Shown piece after piece: positions 17,956 to 26,353 of a stretch of DNA of 64,000 nucleotides. The position numbers and the translations under genes are program-made. The notes under the pieces were generated by a model. It ran no database searches, was not told the DNA's origin, and worked only from the letters and a program-made list of their open reading frames with translations. Position 1 is the stretch's first letter. Each line of letters begins with the position of its first letter. This stretch comes from an uncultured Veillonellaceae bacterium (GTDB lineage Bacteria; Bacillota; Negativicutes; Veillonellales; Veillonellaceae). The stretch spans positions 62,001 through 126,000 of the forward strand of contig CAMBIX010000002.1 of NCBI GenBank assembly GCA_945867815.1. Reading direction: 5' to 3'.

Positions 17956-19107
17956 ATGTTACCCATAGAGATAGCTCTTGACCAGTGGATTGAGGAGGCC
18001 ATAAAAAGGCGAGCCAGTGATATTCATTTTGATGCGGTTGAAGGAGGTGTATGTATACGCTATCGTATTGATGGTCTTTTGCAAGAAGAGGACCGTGTTT
18101 TGTCACCACGAGCAGACCAGGTAATTAATCGGATTAAGGTAGAAAGCAATATGGATATTGGAGAAAAACGCCTGCCTCAAGATGGCCGATGGTATTGGCA
18201 GAGGGAAGCATTGACTTGTTTATTACGTGTATCATCGCTGCCGTCCTTATATGGTGAGACGATTGTTTGCCGTATAACAGGAAATGAAGGTGCCCATAAG
18301 TCTCTTGTTGAGTTAGGCCTGCCAGCACCGTTAGTAAGTGATGTGCTAGCTGTTTTGCATCGCTCTTACGGACTCTTCCTAGTATGTGGCCCTACTGGGT
18401 CGGGTAAGACGGCGACTCTGTATGCCTTGCTTAAGACCTTACCTGTAGAGAGTGAATCAATTGTTTCTTTGGAGGATCCAGTAGAGGTGAGTTTGAAAGG
18501 TGTTGTACAGGTACCCATACAGGAGCGGGCCGGTCTTACATTTGGACAAGGGTTGCGATCTATTTTGCGGCAGGATCCAGATACGATTATGGTAGGAGAA
18601 ATTCGTGATAGGGAAACAGCACAGTTGGCGATTCAGGCGGCTTTAACTGGTCATCGCGTCTTGTCGACCATTCATACTAATCGAGCGGAAGAAGTAGAGG
18701 ATCGCTTAGTCAATATAGGGGTAGATAGGTATTTAGTAAAGGCTACCTTACAAGGAGTTCTGTCACAGCGACTCGTGCGAACATCCTGCTCACATTGTCA
18801 GCAGGGACAAACGAACAGAGTAGGTTCTCTTAGTTCTGTCGCCGAAGAGAATCGGCATACTTTAGAGTTAAGACAAGATGTGTCAGTGAGGATCAGAGAA
18901 GATACACTTTGTCCCTATTGTCATGGTAGTGGCTATTATGGACGAACAGCTGTTTTTGAAGTCTTATTGCTTCCTGAGTTAGGTAAAAGGCAGGATTTAG
19001 GTGGGTATTCGTCTTATATCCGGCAGAGTCTAGAAGAGCAGGGGCAGCAATTGGTTTTACAAGGAAGGACACGACCAGAGGAATTGGCTCGGGTAGGAAT
19101 TTTTTAA
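17956..19107 (+). CDS. pilB: Type IV pilus extension ATPase (PilB/GspE/ComGA family), short form
   Basis: A 383-residue cytoplasmic hexameric ATPase that powers pilin polymerisation. It has RRASDIHFDAVEGG (start of the N2 domain), Walker A CGPTGSGKT near residue 148, the Asp box, Walker B region IMVGEIRDRETAQLA, the His box STIHTNRAEE, and a zinc-type pair CSHCQQG plus CPYCHGSGYYGRTAVFEV at the C-terminus. Full PilB is about 560 residues; this one lacks the N-terminal MshEN/N1 domain and resembles ComGA in size. It is the first gene of the operon; AAAAGGAGG precedes the ATG. Confidence 0.9.
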   Translation: MLPIEIALDQWIEEAIKRRASDIHFDAVEGGVCIRYRIDGLLQEEDRVLSPRADQVINRIKVESNMDIGEKRLPQDGRWYWQREALTCLLRVSSLPSLYGETIVCRITGNEGAHKSLVELGLPAPLVSDVLAVLHRSYGLFLVCGPTGSGKTATLYALLKTLPVESESIVSLEDPVEVSLKGVVQVPIQERAGLTFGQGLRSILRQDPDTIMVGEIRDRETAQLAIQAALTGHRVLSTIHTNRAEEVEDRLVNIGVDRYLVKATLQGVLSQRLVRTSCSHCQQGQTNRVGSLSSVAEENRHTLELRQDVSVRIREDTLCPYCHGSGYYGRTAVFEVLLLPELGKRQDLGGYSSYIRQSLEEQGQQLVLQGRTRPEELARVGIF

Positions 19108-19182
19108 TAAGGAGAAAGAAGGAGCCTTGTAAGCTTGTAGCGAGAGTTTTAATTTTGAAATCGCTTTGGAAGGAGGGGTTAG

Positions 19183-20196
19183 GTGGTCAGTTTGGATGAC
19201 ATCGTTCAAGAGGCTATAGATAGACAGGCGACTGATATTCATGTAGAAATGGATGCACCTATTTACTGGCGGCAAGGTGAAGCTATGGTTCGTAGTGACT
19301 CTGTTTTTACTAGGGATATATTGGATGAGGTGTATAAGCGGTGTGGCTGCCAGGTGGTAGGGTGCAAAAATTTATCTGTTGATGCAGCTTGTACTTGTCA
19401 AGGTTTGCGGATTCGTGTTCATCTTTATGCTGTTCAGCAAAAGGTTTGTGGCACTCTTAGATTGTTATATCAAAGACAGTTGGGTCTAGGTGATAGTGAG
19501 GAAGATAAATTATTGAAAGATTTGTCTTTAAAGACGGATGGCTTAATCCTCATTACAGGACCGACTGGTTCTGGCAAAAGTTATACCTTAGCCTCTTGTA
19601 TTACTTACATTAATCAGGAGGCAGCGAAACATATTGTTACTTTAGAAGATCCAGTGGAATATATGTTTACAAATGATAAATCCTTAATCCATCAACGAGA
19701 ATTGCATCGAGATGTAGCATCTATGGCTGGCGGTGTGCGAGATGCGCTGCGCGAAGACCCAGATATTATCATGATTGGTGAATTACGGGATAGAGAGACC
19801 TTGGAAGCCGCCTTGCAGGCGGCAGAAACGGGACACTTAGTCTTTGCGACCATGCATACGCAACGGGCTATTACGGCTATACAGCGGATGATTTCTTTGT
19901 TTCCAGGCGAGCAGCAGGAGGAAGTGCGCAATCAGTTAGCTCAAGTCCTTCGAGCTATTATTTGCCAGCACTTAACTCGTATTGATGCGGAGTTTGTAAC
20001 CATTCGGGATATTCTTTTGAATACGACAGCCGTATCAAATCTTATACGCCAAAAGAAAGAGCCACAGATTTTATCGGTACAGGAAACACAAAAACCGATG
20101 CAGACTATGGAGATGGCTGTGCATGAGTTAGAAAGCAAATGGGGACGGCGCCAGGAATTACGTGAGGTGTTACATACGTCTTATGGAACAGTATAA
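19183..20196 (+). CDS. pilT: Type IV pilus retraction ATPase
   Basis: A 337-residue ATPase that drives pilus disassembly and twitching. Walker A ITGPTGSGKSYTLAS, Walker B with MIGELRDRETLEAALQAAET and the PilT-type His box HLVFATMHTQRA separate it from the PilB-type neighbour. GTG 19183 follows AAGGAGGGG at good spacing. The N-terminal PAS-like domain is shortened and carries several Cys (CGC, C, CTC). A retraction motor beside the extension motor argues for retractile pili rather than a pure type II secretion system. Confidence 0.88.
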   Translation: MVSLDDIVQEAIDRQATDIHVEMDAPIYWRQGEAMVRSDSVFTRDILDEVYKRCGCQVVGCKNLSVDAACTCQGLRIRVHLYAVQQKVCGTLRLLYQRQLGLGDSEEDKLLKDLSLKTDGLILITGPTGSGKSYTLASCITYINQEAAKHIVTLEDPVEYMFTNDKSLIHQRELHRDVASMAGGVRDALREDPDIIMIGELRDRETLEAALQAAETGHLVFATMHTQRAITAIQRMISLFPGEQQEEVRNQLAQVLRAIICQHLTRIDAEFVTIRDILLNTTAVSNLIRQKKEPQILSVQETQKPMQTMEMAVHELESKWGRRQELREVLHTSYGTV

Positions 20197-21364
20197 GTAT
20201 AGTGTTATTACAGATAAAGGGGAGAAACAGCAAGGCCGATTATGGGCGGAAAATAAAGAAGAAGCACGGATTAAGTTAAGGCATAGCTACCAATATGTAG
20301 TGGCCTTGCAGGAGGAAAGGGAGGCACATAAGAAAAAATCTTGGAAGGGAAAGGACACGGTAGAGTTTTGTTACCGCTTATCTCTTTTAGTGGAAGCCGG
20401 TATTCCCATTCGTCGCGTGTTTACCTTGCTTACCAAAAAACCACATCCACGAATACCCTATCAACAAATGAGTGAATCCTTAAATCGAGGACATAGTTTG
20501 TCGATGGCCTTGCGAGAGACAGGCTTTAATCGTATTGGATTAACCATGGTGGAAGCGGCTGAACGAGCTGGTACATTAGGGGAAACATTGCAGATTATGC
20601 ATGCTTATTTTCAACGGGAATTGGCTTGGAAAAAGCAGATACAGTCAGCTAGTACGTATCCCGCCTTTCTCTTGTTTCTCATGTTGGGCTTTATGGTTGT
20701 TGCCTTTGTTTTTATCATTCCTTCCTTTAAGCATGTATTTGAATCCATGCAAATTCCCTTGCCCTTGTTAACGAAAATTCTGTTTGCTATTAGCGATGGC
20801 TTGCAGGCTCATTTTTTACTTATTTTGGTTTTGTTTATGATAGTTATAGCCGGAAGTTTTGCTTGGTATAAGCGGCCGAATCATACCTTATGGTTGCATA
20901 AACACTTATGGGCTTGGTGTCAAGCACATGAGTTGGCTATGGCTTTTATGGTGCCTCGTGTGTTAAAGGTATGGTCTTTGTTATTAGCATCAGGAGTGTC
21001 TGTTACTGATATGCTTACATTGAGTCAGTCTTTGTGGCCTAATCAAGAAGCCCGTAGGCGACAAGCACTAGTGGGGCAGTCGATAAGAAAGGGGTATACC
21101 CTAAGTCAAGCTTTGCAGGCGAATCAGTTAGGCAATGATTTTTTGTGGGAATTAATTGAAATTGGAGAAGAAACAGGCGATATGACAGGGATGCTTAACC
21201 ATGCGTATCGATATTATGAACGATTAGCAGAGACCTATAGTAGGCAATGTCAAAAGTTAATGGAGCCTATTTTATTATCTTTGATGGGCATTGGCGTTGG
21301 TATTTTAATTGTAGCTATTATGGTGCCTATGTTTTCGGCTGTTACCTCTGTGGGTAATGGCTAA
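20183..21364 (+). CDS. pilC: Type IV pilus inner membrane platform protein
   Basis: A 393-residue PilC/GspF protein with two cytoplasmic GspF domains (about residues 60-180 and 265-385) and hydrophobic segments near residues 165-190, 215-240 and 365-390. Motifs include FCYRLSLLVEAGIPI, the GHSLSMAL type repeat and ELIEIGEETGDM. Start ATG 20183 (MEQYKYSVITDKGE) is preferred; an in-frame GTG at 20162 is possible and lies inside pilT. Either way it overlaps pilT (14 bases from 20183), so the genes are coupled. Confidence 0.9.
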   Translation: MEQYKYSVITDKGEKQQGRLWAENKEEARIKLRHSYQYVVALQEEREAHKKKSWKGKDTVEFCYRLSLLVEAGIPIRRVFTLLTKKPHPRIPYQQMSESLNRGHSLSMALRETGFNRIGLTMVEAAERAGTLGETLQIMHAYFQRELAWKKQIQSASTYPAFLLFLMLGFMVVAFVFIIPSFKHVFESMQIPLPLLTKILFAISDGLQAHFLLILVLFMIVIAGSFAWYKRPNHTLWLHKHLWAWCQAHELAMAFMVPRVLKVWSLLLASGVSVTDMLTLSQSLWPNQEARRRQALVGQSIRKGYTLSQALQANQLGNDFLWELIEIGEETGDMTGMLNHAYRYYERLAETYSRQCQKLMEPILLSLMGIGVGILIVAIMVPMFSAVTSVGNG

Positions 21365-21418
21365 TAAGGATTGTAGATTTTACGTATTGAGAAAGTAGAG
21401 CGAGTAAAGGAGTTATTT

Positions 21419-21976
21419 ATGAAAAAGCGAGTTGTATTAGTAGAAGAGACCATGTTATTAAGTGGAGAGAGAACGTATTTGAATGGGGGAAATAAAGGTA
21501 GTTATAAGTCTATTTTCGCACAGGGGCAGAGAATATGTGCTCGCCTATGGCAGGTTCTTGGTACTATATATGGTAAGAAAAAAGCTCAGATAAAAGAAGA
21601 GATAGAGAAGCTAGTAGCTAGGCGGCCCGGAAAGGAAGCCGGTTTCACTTTGGTGGAATTAATGGTAGTTGTTGCTGTTATAGCCATTTTAGCAGCTATT
21701 GCAATGCCACAATTTTTGTCAGCGGCCGATAAAGCCAAGGCAGCTAAGGTGAAGGCGGATACACAGACGATTGCTAACGCGGCTCAGTTGTATATGGTAG
21801 ATACGACGTCTTCTACGGTACCGACAGTGGAAGAGTTATATAAGGCAGGGTATTTGTCTGAAGATGTAAAAACACCTAAGGGCGGTGATTACCTTATTTC
21901 TTCGGAAAGTAGTGGTGGCTCAGGCAATCATATTGTTGTAACGGCACCAGATATGCCACAAACAGAGGCTGAGTAG
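21419..21976 (+). CDS. pilA: Major type IV prepilin with 75-residue leader
   Basis: A 185-residue prepilin. The class III signal is clear, with cleavage after the Gly of KEAG and a mature N-terminus FTLVELMVVVAVIAILAAIA with E5 in place. Mature length would be 110 residues, ending in a short globular part and Ser/Gly-rich tail. Prepilin leaders are usually 6-25 residues; here the only start with a good ribosome site (AAAGGAG, 7 bases) gives a basic 75-residue leader, and no ATG, GTG or TTG occurs within the 50 codons before the cleavage site. The next possible start, TTG 21479, would still leave 55. Confidence 0.88.
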   Translation: MKKRVVLVEETMLLSGERTYLNGGNKGSYKSIFAQGQRICARLWQVLGTIYGKKKAQIKEEIEKLVARRPGKEAGFTLVELMVVVAVIAILAAIAMPQFLSAADKAKAAKVKADTQTIANAAQLYMVDTTSSTVPTVEELYKAGYLSEDVKTPKGGDYLISSESSGGSGNHIVVTAPDMPQTEAE

Positions 21977-22014
21977 GCGTAGTTACTAAATAGATAGATG
22001 AGGATGGAAGGATT

Positions 22015-22626
22015 ATGTCAGATGCTTTGGTTATTCTTAGTAGTATAGCAACCGGTTATATGTATAGTTTTATTAGTTGTTTGTTTATTCCAGATGCAGA
22101 TATCTCCTTGCGAATCCGTTGGGGCACAGCTGGTATAGGCTGGTTATATGCTTTTACCTTAGCCTATGTAGGATCCTATACAGGTATAGTCTATGGATTA
22201 TATATTTTGTTTGGTTTGCTTCTTTTAGTAGGTGCTGTCATTGATAAGCAATATATGATTTTACCTGATCAGGGAGCAATCGCCCTAGTGCTTTTAGGTG
22301 CTATTCGGTTGTGGGTTATGGAGGCTTCGTATATAGAAGCAATAAGCATGAGTATGAGCCTTTTATGTATATTTGGTTTTATCGCTTGGAAATGGACGGG
22401 AGCTATGGGCTTAGGTGATTGTAAGTGGATGAGTGCCATGGCTTGGTGGTTTTCTGTAGAAACCATGTACATGGTTATCACACTGGCTTTTGTCTTAGGC
22501 AGTCTAGGCGGGCTTATATGTATGTACCGTACTCGACAAATAACTAATCATCAGCGTATTCCTTTTGGTCCTTATTTAGCTATGAGTGCTTATTGTGGTC
22601 TTATCTACCAATCGATAGTTGGTTAA
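22015..22626 (+). CDS. pilD: Prepilin peptidase lacking the methyltransferase domain
   Basis: A 203-residue polytopic aspartic protease (A24 family) that cuts prepilin leaders at the cytoplasmic membrane face. The two catalytic Asp motifs are present: VIDKQYMILPD near residue 74 and MGLGDCKWMSA near residue 137. Standard PilD is 250-290 residues with a cytoplasmic loop carrying two CxxC pairs for N-methylation of the new Phe; that domain is missing here, as in some ComC-like or FlaK-like short peptidases. It sits between the prepilin and the minor pilin genes it serves. Confidence 0.85.
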   Translation: MSDALVILSSIATGYMYSFISCLFIPDADISLRIRWGTAGIGWLYAFTLAYVGSYTGIVYGLYILFGLLLLVGAVIDKQYMILPDQGAIALVLLGAIRLWVMEASYIEAISMSMSLLCIFGFIAWKWTGAMGLGDCKWMSAMAWWFSVETMYMVITLAFVLGSLGGLICMYRTRQITNHQRIPFGPYLAMSAYCGLIYQSIVG

Positions 22627-22736
22627 GTAAGTGTATTAGTAGAGATAGACAGGAAATAGGTTGTAGGCTGGTATTCGTATATATGTGTTTATACAAGACT
22701 TGGCAGTCTATCAGAAAGGGGGGCAAGTTAGTATGC

Positions 22737-23381
22737 ATGAGTTTATATAAGTATTTATGCAAAGGGCTCGAGAAGCCCTTAGACGTTTGGCAACCTTTTA
22801 AGGTTATTAGGAAAATGTTGATTTACAGTCCTAATTTCAAAATGGGCGTCCGAAGCTTTGGTAGTAATAGGCAGAGGTATATGGCTAGTAGAGAAAGGAA
22901 AGAAGAGCGTGGTTTCATATTAGCGGAATTAACCATGTATATAACAGTGGCTCTTTTAGTGATGAGTTTTGTTATTATTACATCGCAGCAACTATCTTTA
23001 GAGCGACATGTATTTGATACGTCAGCACGAACGTTTTATATGTCATTAAAGCGTTTGCAAACAGCAGCTCTACAAGGCTCTATCTATCCTTATGGAGATG
23101 AGCGAATTTATGTTGAGTCAGATAGGTATGAACATATTAATTATGGCCCTTATGAACGGAGAGCCTATCAGATTTTGCCTGAAGGCATTCATTTGACCGT
23201 GTTAGGTCATAAAACAAATTATATTGTATTTGATGATAAACGAGGTACGTCAGATCTGTTTCGGTGTCGACTTACAGATGATAAGCTAGGTATTTATCGG
23301 GAATATGTTTTTTCACAGCAAACGGGGCATATTCGTTGGTGGCAGTATGATAAAAATGGGTTACAAGAAAGTACGGAATAA
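22737..23381 (+). CDS. Minor pilin-like protein 1
   Basis: A class III signal protein: a basic segment RERKEERG, then mature FILAELTMYITVALLVMSFV with E5. The mature part is about 155 residues, with an N-terminal helix and a beta-rich remainder, as in GspH/FimT-like minor pilins. Start is uncertain: ATG 22737 follows AAAGGGGGG at 12 bases and gives a 59-residue leader; ATG 22881 gives a normal 11-residue leader but its AGAGGT is only 3 bases away. It lies in the run of pilin-like genes after pilD and its end overlaps the next gene. Confidence 0.75.
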   Translation: MSLYKYLCKGLEKPLDVWQPFKVIRKMLIYSPNFKMGVRSFGSNRQRYMASRERKEERGFILAELTMYITVALLVMSFVIITSQQLSLERHVFDTSARTFYMSLKRLQTAALQGSIYPYGDERIYVESDRYEHINYGPYERRAYQILPEGIHLTVLGHKTNYIVFDDKRGTSDLFRCRLTDDKLGIYREYVFSQQTGHIRWWQYDKNGLQESTE

Positions 23382-23772
23382 AAAGAGAGGCCGAGAGGCT
23401 GGTTTTCTTTTATGGGATGCTTTGTGTGCTTTTATGGTCCTTTCTATAGGAATAGGTGGTTTGGCTCCCTTAGTTACGTCAACACTTAATCAAATGAGTC
23501 AGGCTAGAGAAAAGGATGCCTTATTAATGTATACGCGGTCTACTTTAGAATCTGTTAAGAGTCAGTGTCTAGAACAATTGAATACGACAGGCCACATTGA
23601 AGTGAATGGTTTGCGTGAACCTACTTTTCTACGTAAAAAAGAAAACCAAGTTATTACAATCAGCGTAGAGCCTAAGACAGTCGATGGTACGGTCGTTAAT
23701 AAGGTAGAGGTTCAAGGTAGTGCTCGTAAAAATCAAGTGACTTTGTCTACCTATGTATGGCAAACTGTATAA
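23347..23772 (+). CDS. Minor pilin-like protein 2
   Basis: A 141-residue protein with leader MIKMGYKKVRNKKRGREAG and a mature start FLLWDALCAFMVLSIGIGG. Position 5 is Asp instead of the usual Glu. The rest resembles GspI/PilV-type minor pilins (helix, then SQAREKDALLMYTRSTLESV). The chosen ATG 23347 lies inside the previous gene, overlapping it by 35 bases; ATG 23356 is an alternative. Confidence 0.72.
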   Translation: MIKMGYKKVRNKKRGREAGFLLWDALCAFMVLSIGIGGLAPLVTSTLNQMSQAREKDALLMYTRSTLESVKSQCLEQLNTTGHIEVNGLREPTFLRKKENQVITISVEPKTVDGTVVNKVEVQGSARKNQVTLSTYVWQTV

Positions 23773-23840
23773 CGGTCTAAAGAGATGGGGACTTTTGATT
23801 GATGAGATAGGTTTTTAGTATATGAAATTGAGGATAATGA

Positions 23841-24467
23841 GTGTGTACTTATAACTATTTTATAAAACGAGGGTTAGCAGATTATAAGGAGCAAGTTAGA
23901 AAAAAGCTATATGAAATGAGACAAAAACAATTAGCAGCTGGTTTCTTGTTGGCGGAGGCCTTAATAGGTGCCAGCCTGATTCTTGTAGTCATTACCGTAA
24001 CCATGGTATACACGGGACGTATGATGCAAATGGCAGAGCATATTGAATATGGCAATGAATTGGCTATGGATGCGCGTTTTATAAGAGCTTTTGTACGTGA
24101 ACGCATACAAGGTACGACATCACCGTATGAGATAAATGATCGTTTTGTGTCTTATCTTGTTCCAAAGGCGGATTGGGGCTTTACCTTAGCTGGAGGGGAG
24201 GCTCGCTTGTATTTATCTAATATGTCGACACAGATTATTTCCTTACGTGGCTTAGGATTTAAGACAGGGCGGGTGAAGCTTCTTCATATAGATGATGAGC
24301 CTCTGCTTGAGCAAACGGGTGATGGCAGTTTACGTGTCCGTTTTCAAGAGGCCTATATGCCATCTGTCTTTAGTCAAGTCTATCCTTATGGATTGCATCC
24401 TGTCGAATTGGATATATGTACAGATTATTCTTTTTGGCGCATGGCAAAGAAAAAGGACGATCTATGA
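23841..24467 (+). CDS. Minor pilin-like protein 3
   Basis: A 208-residue protein. The cleavage site is QLAAG followed by FLLAEALIGASLILVVITVT, with E5 present. GTG 23841 follows TTGAGGA and gives a 34-residue leader; ATG 23917 would give a 9-residue leader (MRQKQLAAG) but lacks a ribosome site. The size and position suggest a GspJ/PilW-like minor pilin. The last four bases overlap the next start (ATGA). Confidence 0.72.
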   Translation: MCTYNYFIKRGLADYKEQVRKKLYEMRQKQLAAGFLLAEALIGASLILVVITVTMVYTGRMMQMAEHIEYGNELAMDARFIRAFVRERIQGTTSPYEINDRFVSYLVPKADWGFTLAGGEARLYLSNMSTQIISLRGLGFKTGRVKLLHIDDEPLLEQTGDGSLRVRFQEAYMPSVFSQVYPYGLHPVELDICTDYSFWRMAKKKDDL

Positions 24468-24889
24468 GACAGAAAGAAGCTGGTTTTACTACTTATATGG
24501 TTATGCTTTTAATGGCTGTTATATTCGTCACTTGGGGCGGCCTTATAGGACAGGTACATCAACAATTACAATCGGTACAGGATGAAGCTCTGTTAACTCA
24601 GTGCCAGTATGGTGCTGAACGCGGTATTAGCTGGTACTTATCTAGGGTTCAACAACAGGGTCAGCCTTGGTCGCCTAAACAAATAGTCACTAGGATTGAT
24701 CCAGAAAATAATCAACTAGAATGGCGGATGACGTCTTATGTAGAGGCTGAACCAAACACTTATGAGCTTCGTATAGCTTGTTTGCATAAGATATATGGTT
24801 TATCGGTGACGCGTCTAGTCTCTTATAGGATGAGTGAAGTGGATGGTAAACGACATATTCAGGTTACAAATGTGAAACGATTAGAGTAA
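24464..24889 (+). CDS. Minor pilin-like protein 4, no Glu5
   Basis: A 141-residue protein with the short leader MRQKEAG, then FTTYMVMLLMAVIFVTWGG. Position 5 is Met, so the Glu that docks incoming pilins is missing, as in PilX/GspK/ComGG-type proteins that cap the tip. ATG 24464 overlaps the previous stop in an ATGA. The mature domain contains AERGISWYLSRVQQQGQPW, reminiscent of PilX. Confidence 0.72.
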   Translation: MRQKEAGFTTYMVMLLMAVIFVTWGGLIGQVHQQLQSVQDEALLTQCQYGAERGISWYLSRVQQQGQPWSPKQIVTRIDPENNQLEWRMTSYVEAEPNTYELRIACLHKIYGLSVTRLVSYRMSEVDGKRHIQVTNVKRLE

Positions 24890-24912
24890 GTAGTGAAAAG
24901 AGAGGAATACAG

Positions 24913-25791
24913 ATGAAAAGACAATGGTTAGGCCTTGTAGTGGGACAAGAGGGTCTATATGGGGTGCAATGCAGTAAGAGAAAAGAGTCTGTACAGGTGC
25001 AAAACGCTTATTATTGGCCAAGAAAGAATTCAATAGCTAAAGATTGCAAGGATTTTTTGCATCGGTATAGTTTAGAGGATACCTATTTATCTGTTGCTTA
25101 TGAGGAAGAAGTGCCTATGACAGCTACGGTTATTCCTCATATGAAACCATGGGAAGTACGTGAAATGTTGCAGTGCCAGGTGGAGGACTTTTTTCCTCAT
25201 GATACAGCAACGTATACTTATGATTTTTCAGTGACAGCTTTACCTGAACCAGAACTAGAAAATAAGAAAGAAGATTTATTGTTCCTTGTGTGTATGCGAC
25301 GGGATGTCTTGAAAGAATTGACAAAAGGGTTGGAAAGTGGGGAAGGCCTGCTTAAATTTGTTAGTTTTTGGCCTAGTGTCTTGTATCATGATCCAGTTTA
25401 TAAGGAAGGTGTTTACCTCGTTTGCTATGAAAGAGGGACTAGCTTATATATGTACGCATTAATGAAGGGCTTATGTTTGTGGCATACAGAGATAAGAGGA
25501 AGCAATCGGAATGAAGCGATACAAGAGGCTTTTAATGAAATTGAAACTATGTGTACGCACGTACGTAAGCCAGGTATTGAGGGCGTTCAGTATTGGAGCG
25601 TAGATGTAGGTCAAGAGGAGCCAGCTTGGTGGCAATTTTGGAAAGAGAAATATGGACAAGCTCAAGGTTTGTCCTTACAGGTGGCTAGTAAGGCCCAGTC
25701 TATTTGCCAATTAAATCAACTACAATGGCAGGTGGCTATACAATTAGCTTTGCAAGGTATGAATCGGTCTGATTATGTACACATCTATTAA
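24913..25791 (+). CDS. pilM: PilM-like cytoplasmic pilus assembly protein
   Basis: A 292-residue protein in the pilM position, followed by PilN- and PilO-type genes. It starts with a strand-like segment (WLGLVVGQEGLYGVQ) and has the PilM/GspL-type region IPHMKPWEVREMLQCQVEDFFPHD, typical of the actin-like fold that holds the PilN tail. Conservation is modest and the ATP-binding motifs are weak, so the call leans on gene order. It overlaps the next gene by 17 bases. Confidence 0.65.
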   Translation: MKRQWLGLVVGQEGLYGVQCSKRKESVQVQNAYYWPRKNSIAKDCKDFLHRYSLEDTYLSVAYEEEVPMTATVIPHMKPWEVREMLQCQVEDFFPHDTATYTYDFSVTALPEPELENKKEDLLFLVCMRRDVLKELTKGLESGEGLLKFVSFWPSVLYHDPVYKEGVYLVCYERGTSLYMYALMKGLCLWHTEIRGSNRNEAIQEAFNEIETMCTHVRKPGIEGVQYWSVDVGQEEPAWWQFWKEKYGQAQGLSLQVASKAQSICQLNQLQWQVAIQLALQGMNRSDYVHIY

Positions 25792-26353
25792 TTTTCTTTT
25801 GCCAGAGACAAGGTGGCGTAGGTGCTGGCATCAATATAAGAAGATTTGGCTTGGGTTAGGTATTGGTCTTTTTCTTGTCTATTTTGCTTTATCTAGTAGC
25901 GCTGTTTATGCAATTTATCATTATTGGCAGGTAGAAAAAGGGTATCAAACCTATATAGCAAGCTCATCCTATACAGAAGCGATAAAAGAGCAAAGGCAAT
26001 ACCAAATTTGGCTTAGGCAGGTGAAACAGGCTAGTAAAGTTCAGCAAGAGGAATGGCGGAAGTCCCGTCTTATGCTTACTTTATTAGATGTAGCAGGTGT
26101 GGATTTACAATTTACGTCCTTGTCTTTTACCCAATCGGGTTGGACTCTTAGTGGGCAGGGGCGAACCATAGAAGCCATACGGCAATTTACTAGTCGGGTG
26201 CGATCCCAGTTGTCGACGATGGAGGTTAGTGAGAAGCATGACAGCACTACAATGGCGGGAAAAGTGGCTCCTGCTGAGGGAATATCTTTTACCATGGAAG
26301 GTCGTTATAGAGAGTCATCCAAAGGCAATGAAAAGGGGAAGCATCGGTCTTAG
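25775..26353 (+). CDS. pilN: PilN-like inner membrane alignment protein
   Basis: A 192-residue bitopic protein: a short N-terminal cytoplasmic tail with INFLLPETRWRR (the PilN tail inserted into PilM contains a related INLLP motif), one membrane helix at about residues 25-47, a coiled-coil stretch, then a ferredoxin-like periplasmic fold ending in ISFTMEGRYRE. The final part shares 116 bases with pilO in another frame, yet ISFTMEGRYRE looks like a normal PilN ending, so the overlap appears real. Confidence 0.75.
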   Translation: MYTSINFLLPETRWRRCWHQYKKIWLGLGIGLFLVYFALSSSAVYAIYHYWQVEKGYQTYIASSSYTEAIKEQRQYQIWLRQVKQASKVQQEEWRKSRLMLTLLDVAGVDLQFTSLSFTQSGWTLSGQGRTIEAIRQFTSRVRSQLSTMEVSEKHDSTTMAGKVAPAEGISFTMEGRYRESSKGNEKGKHRS

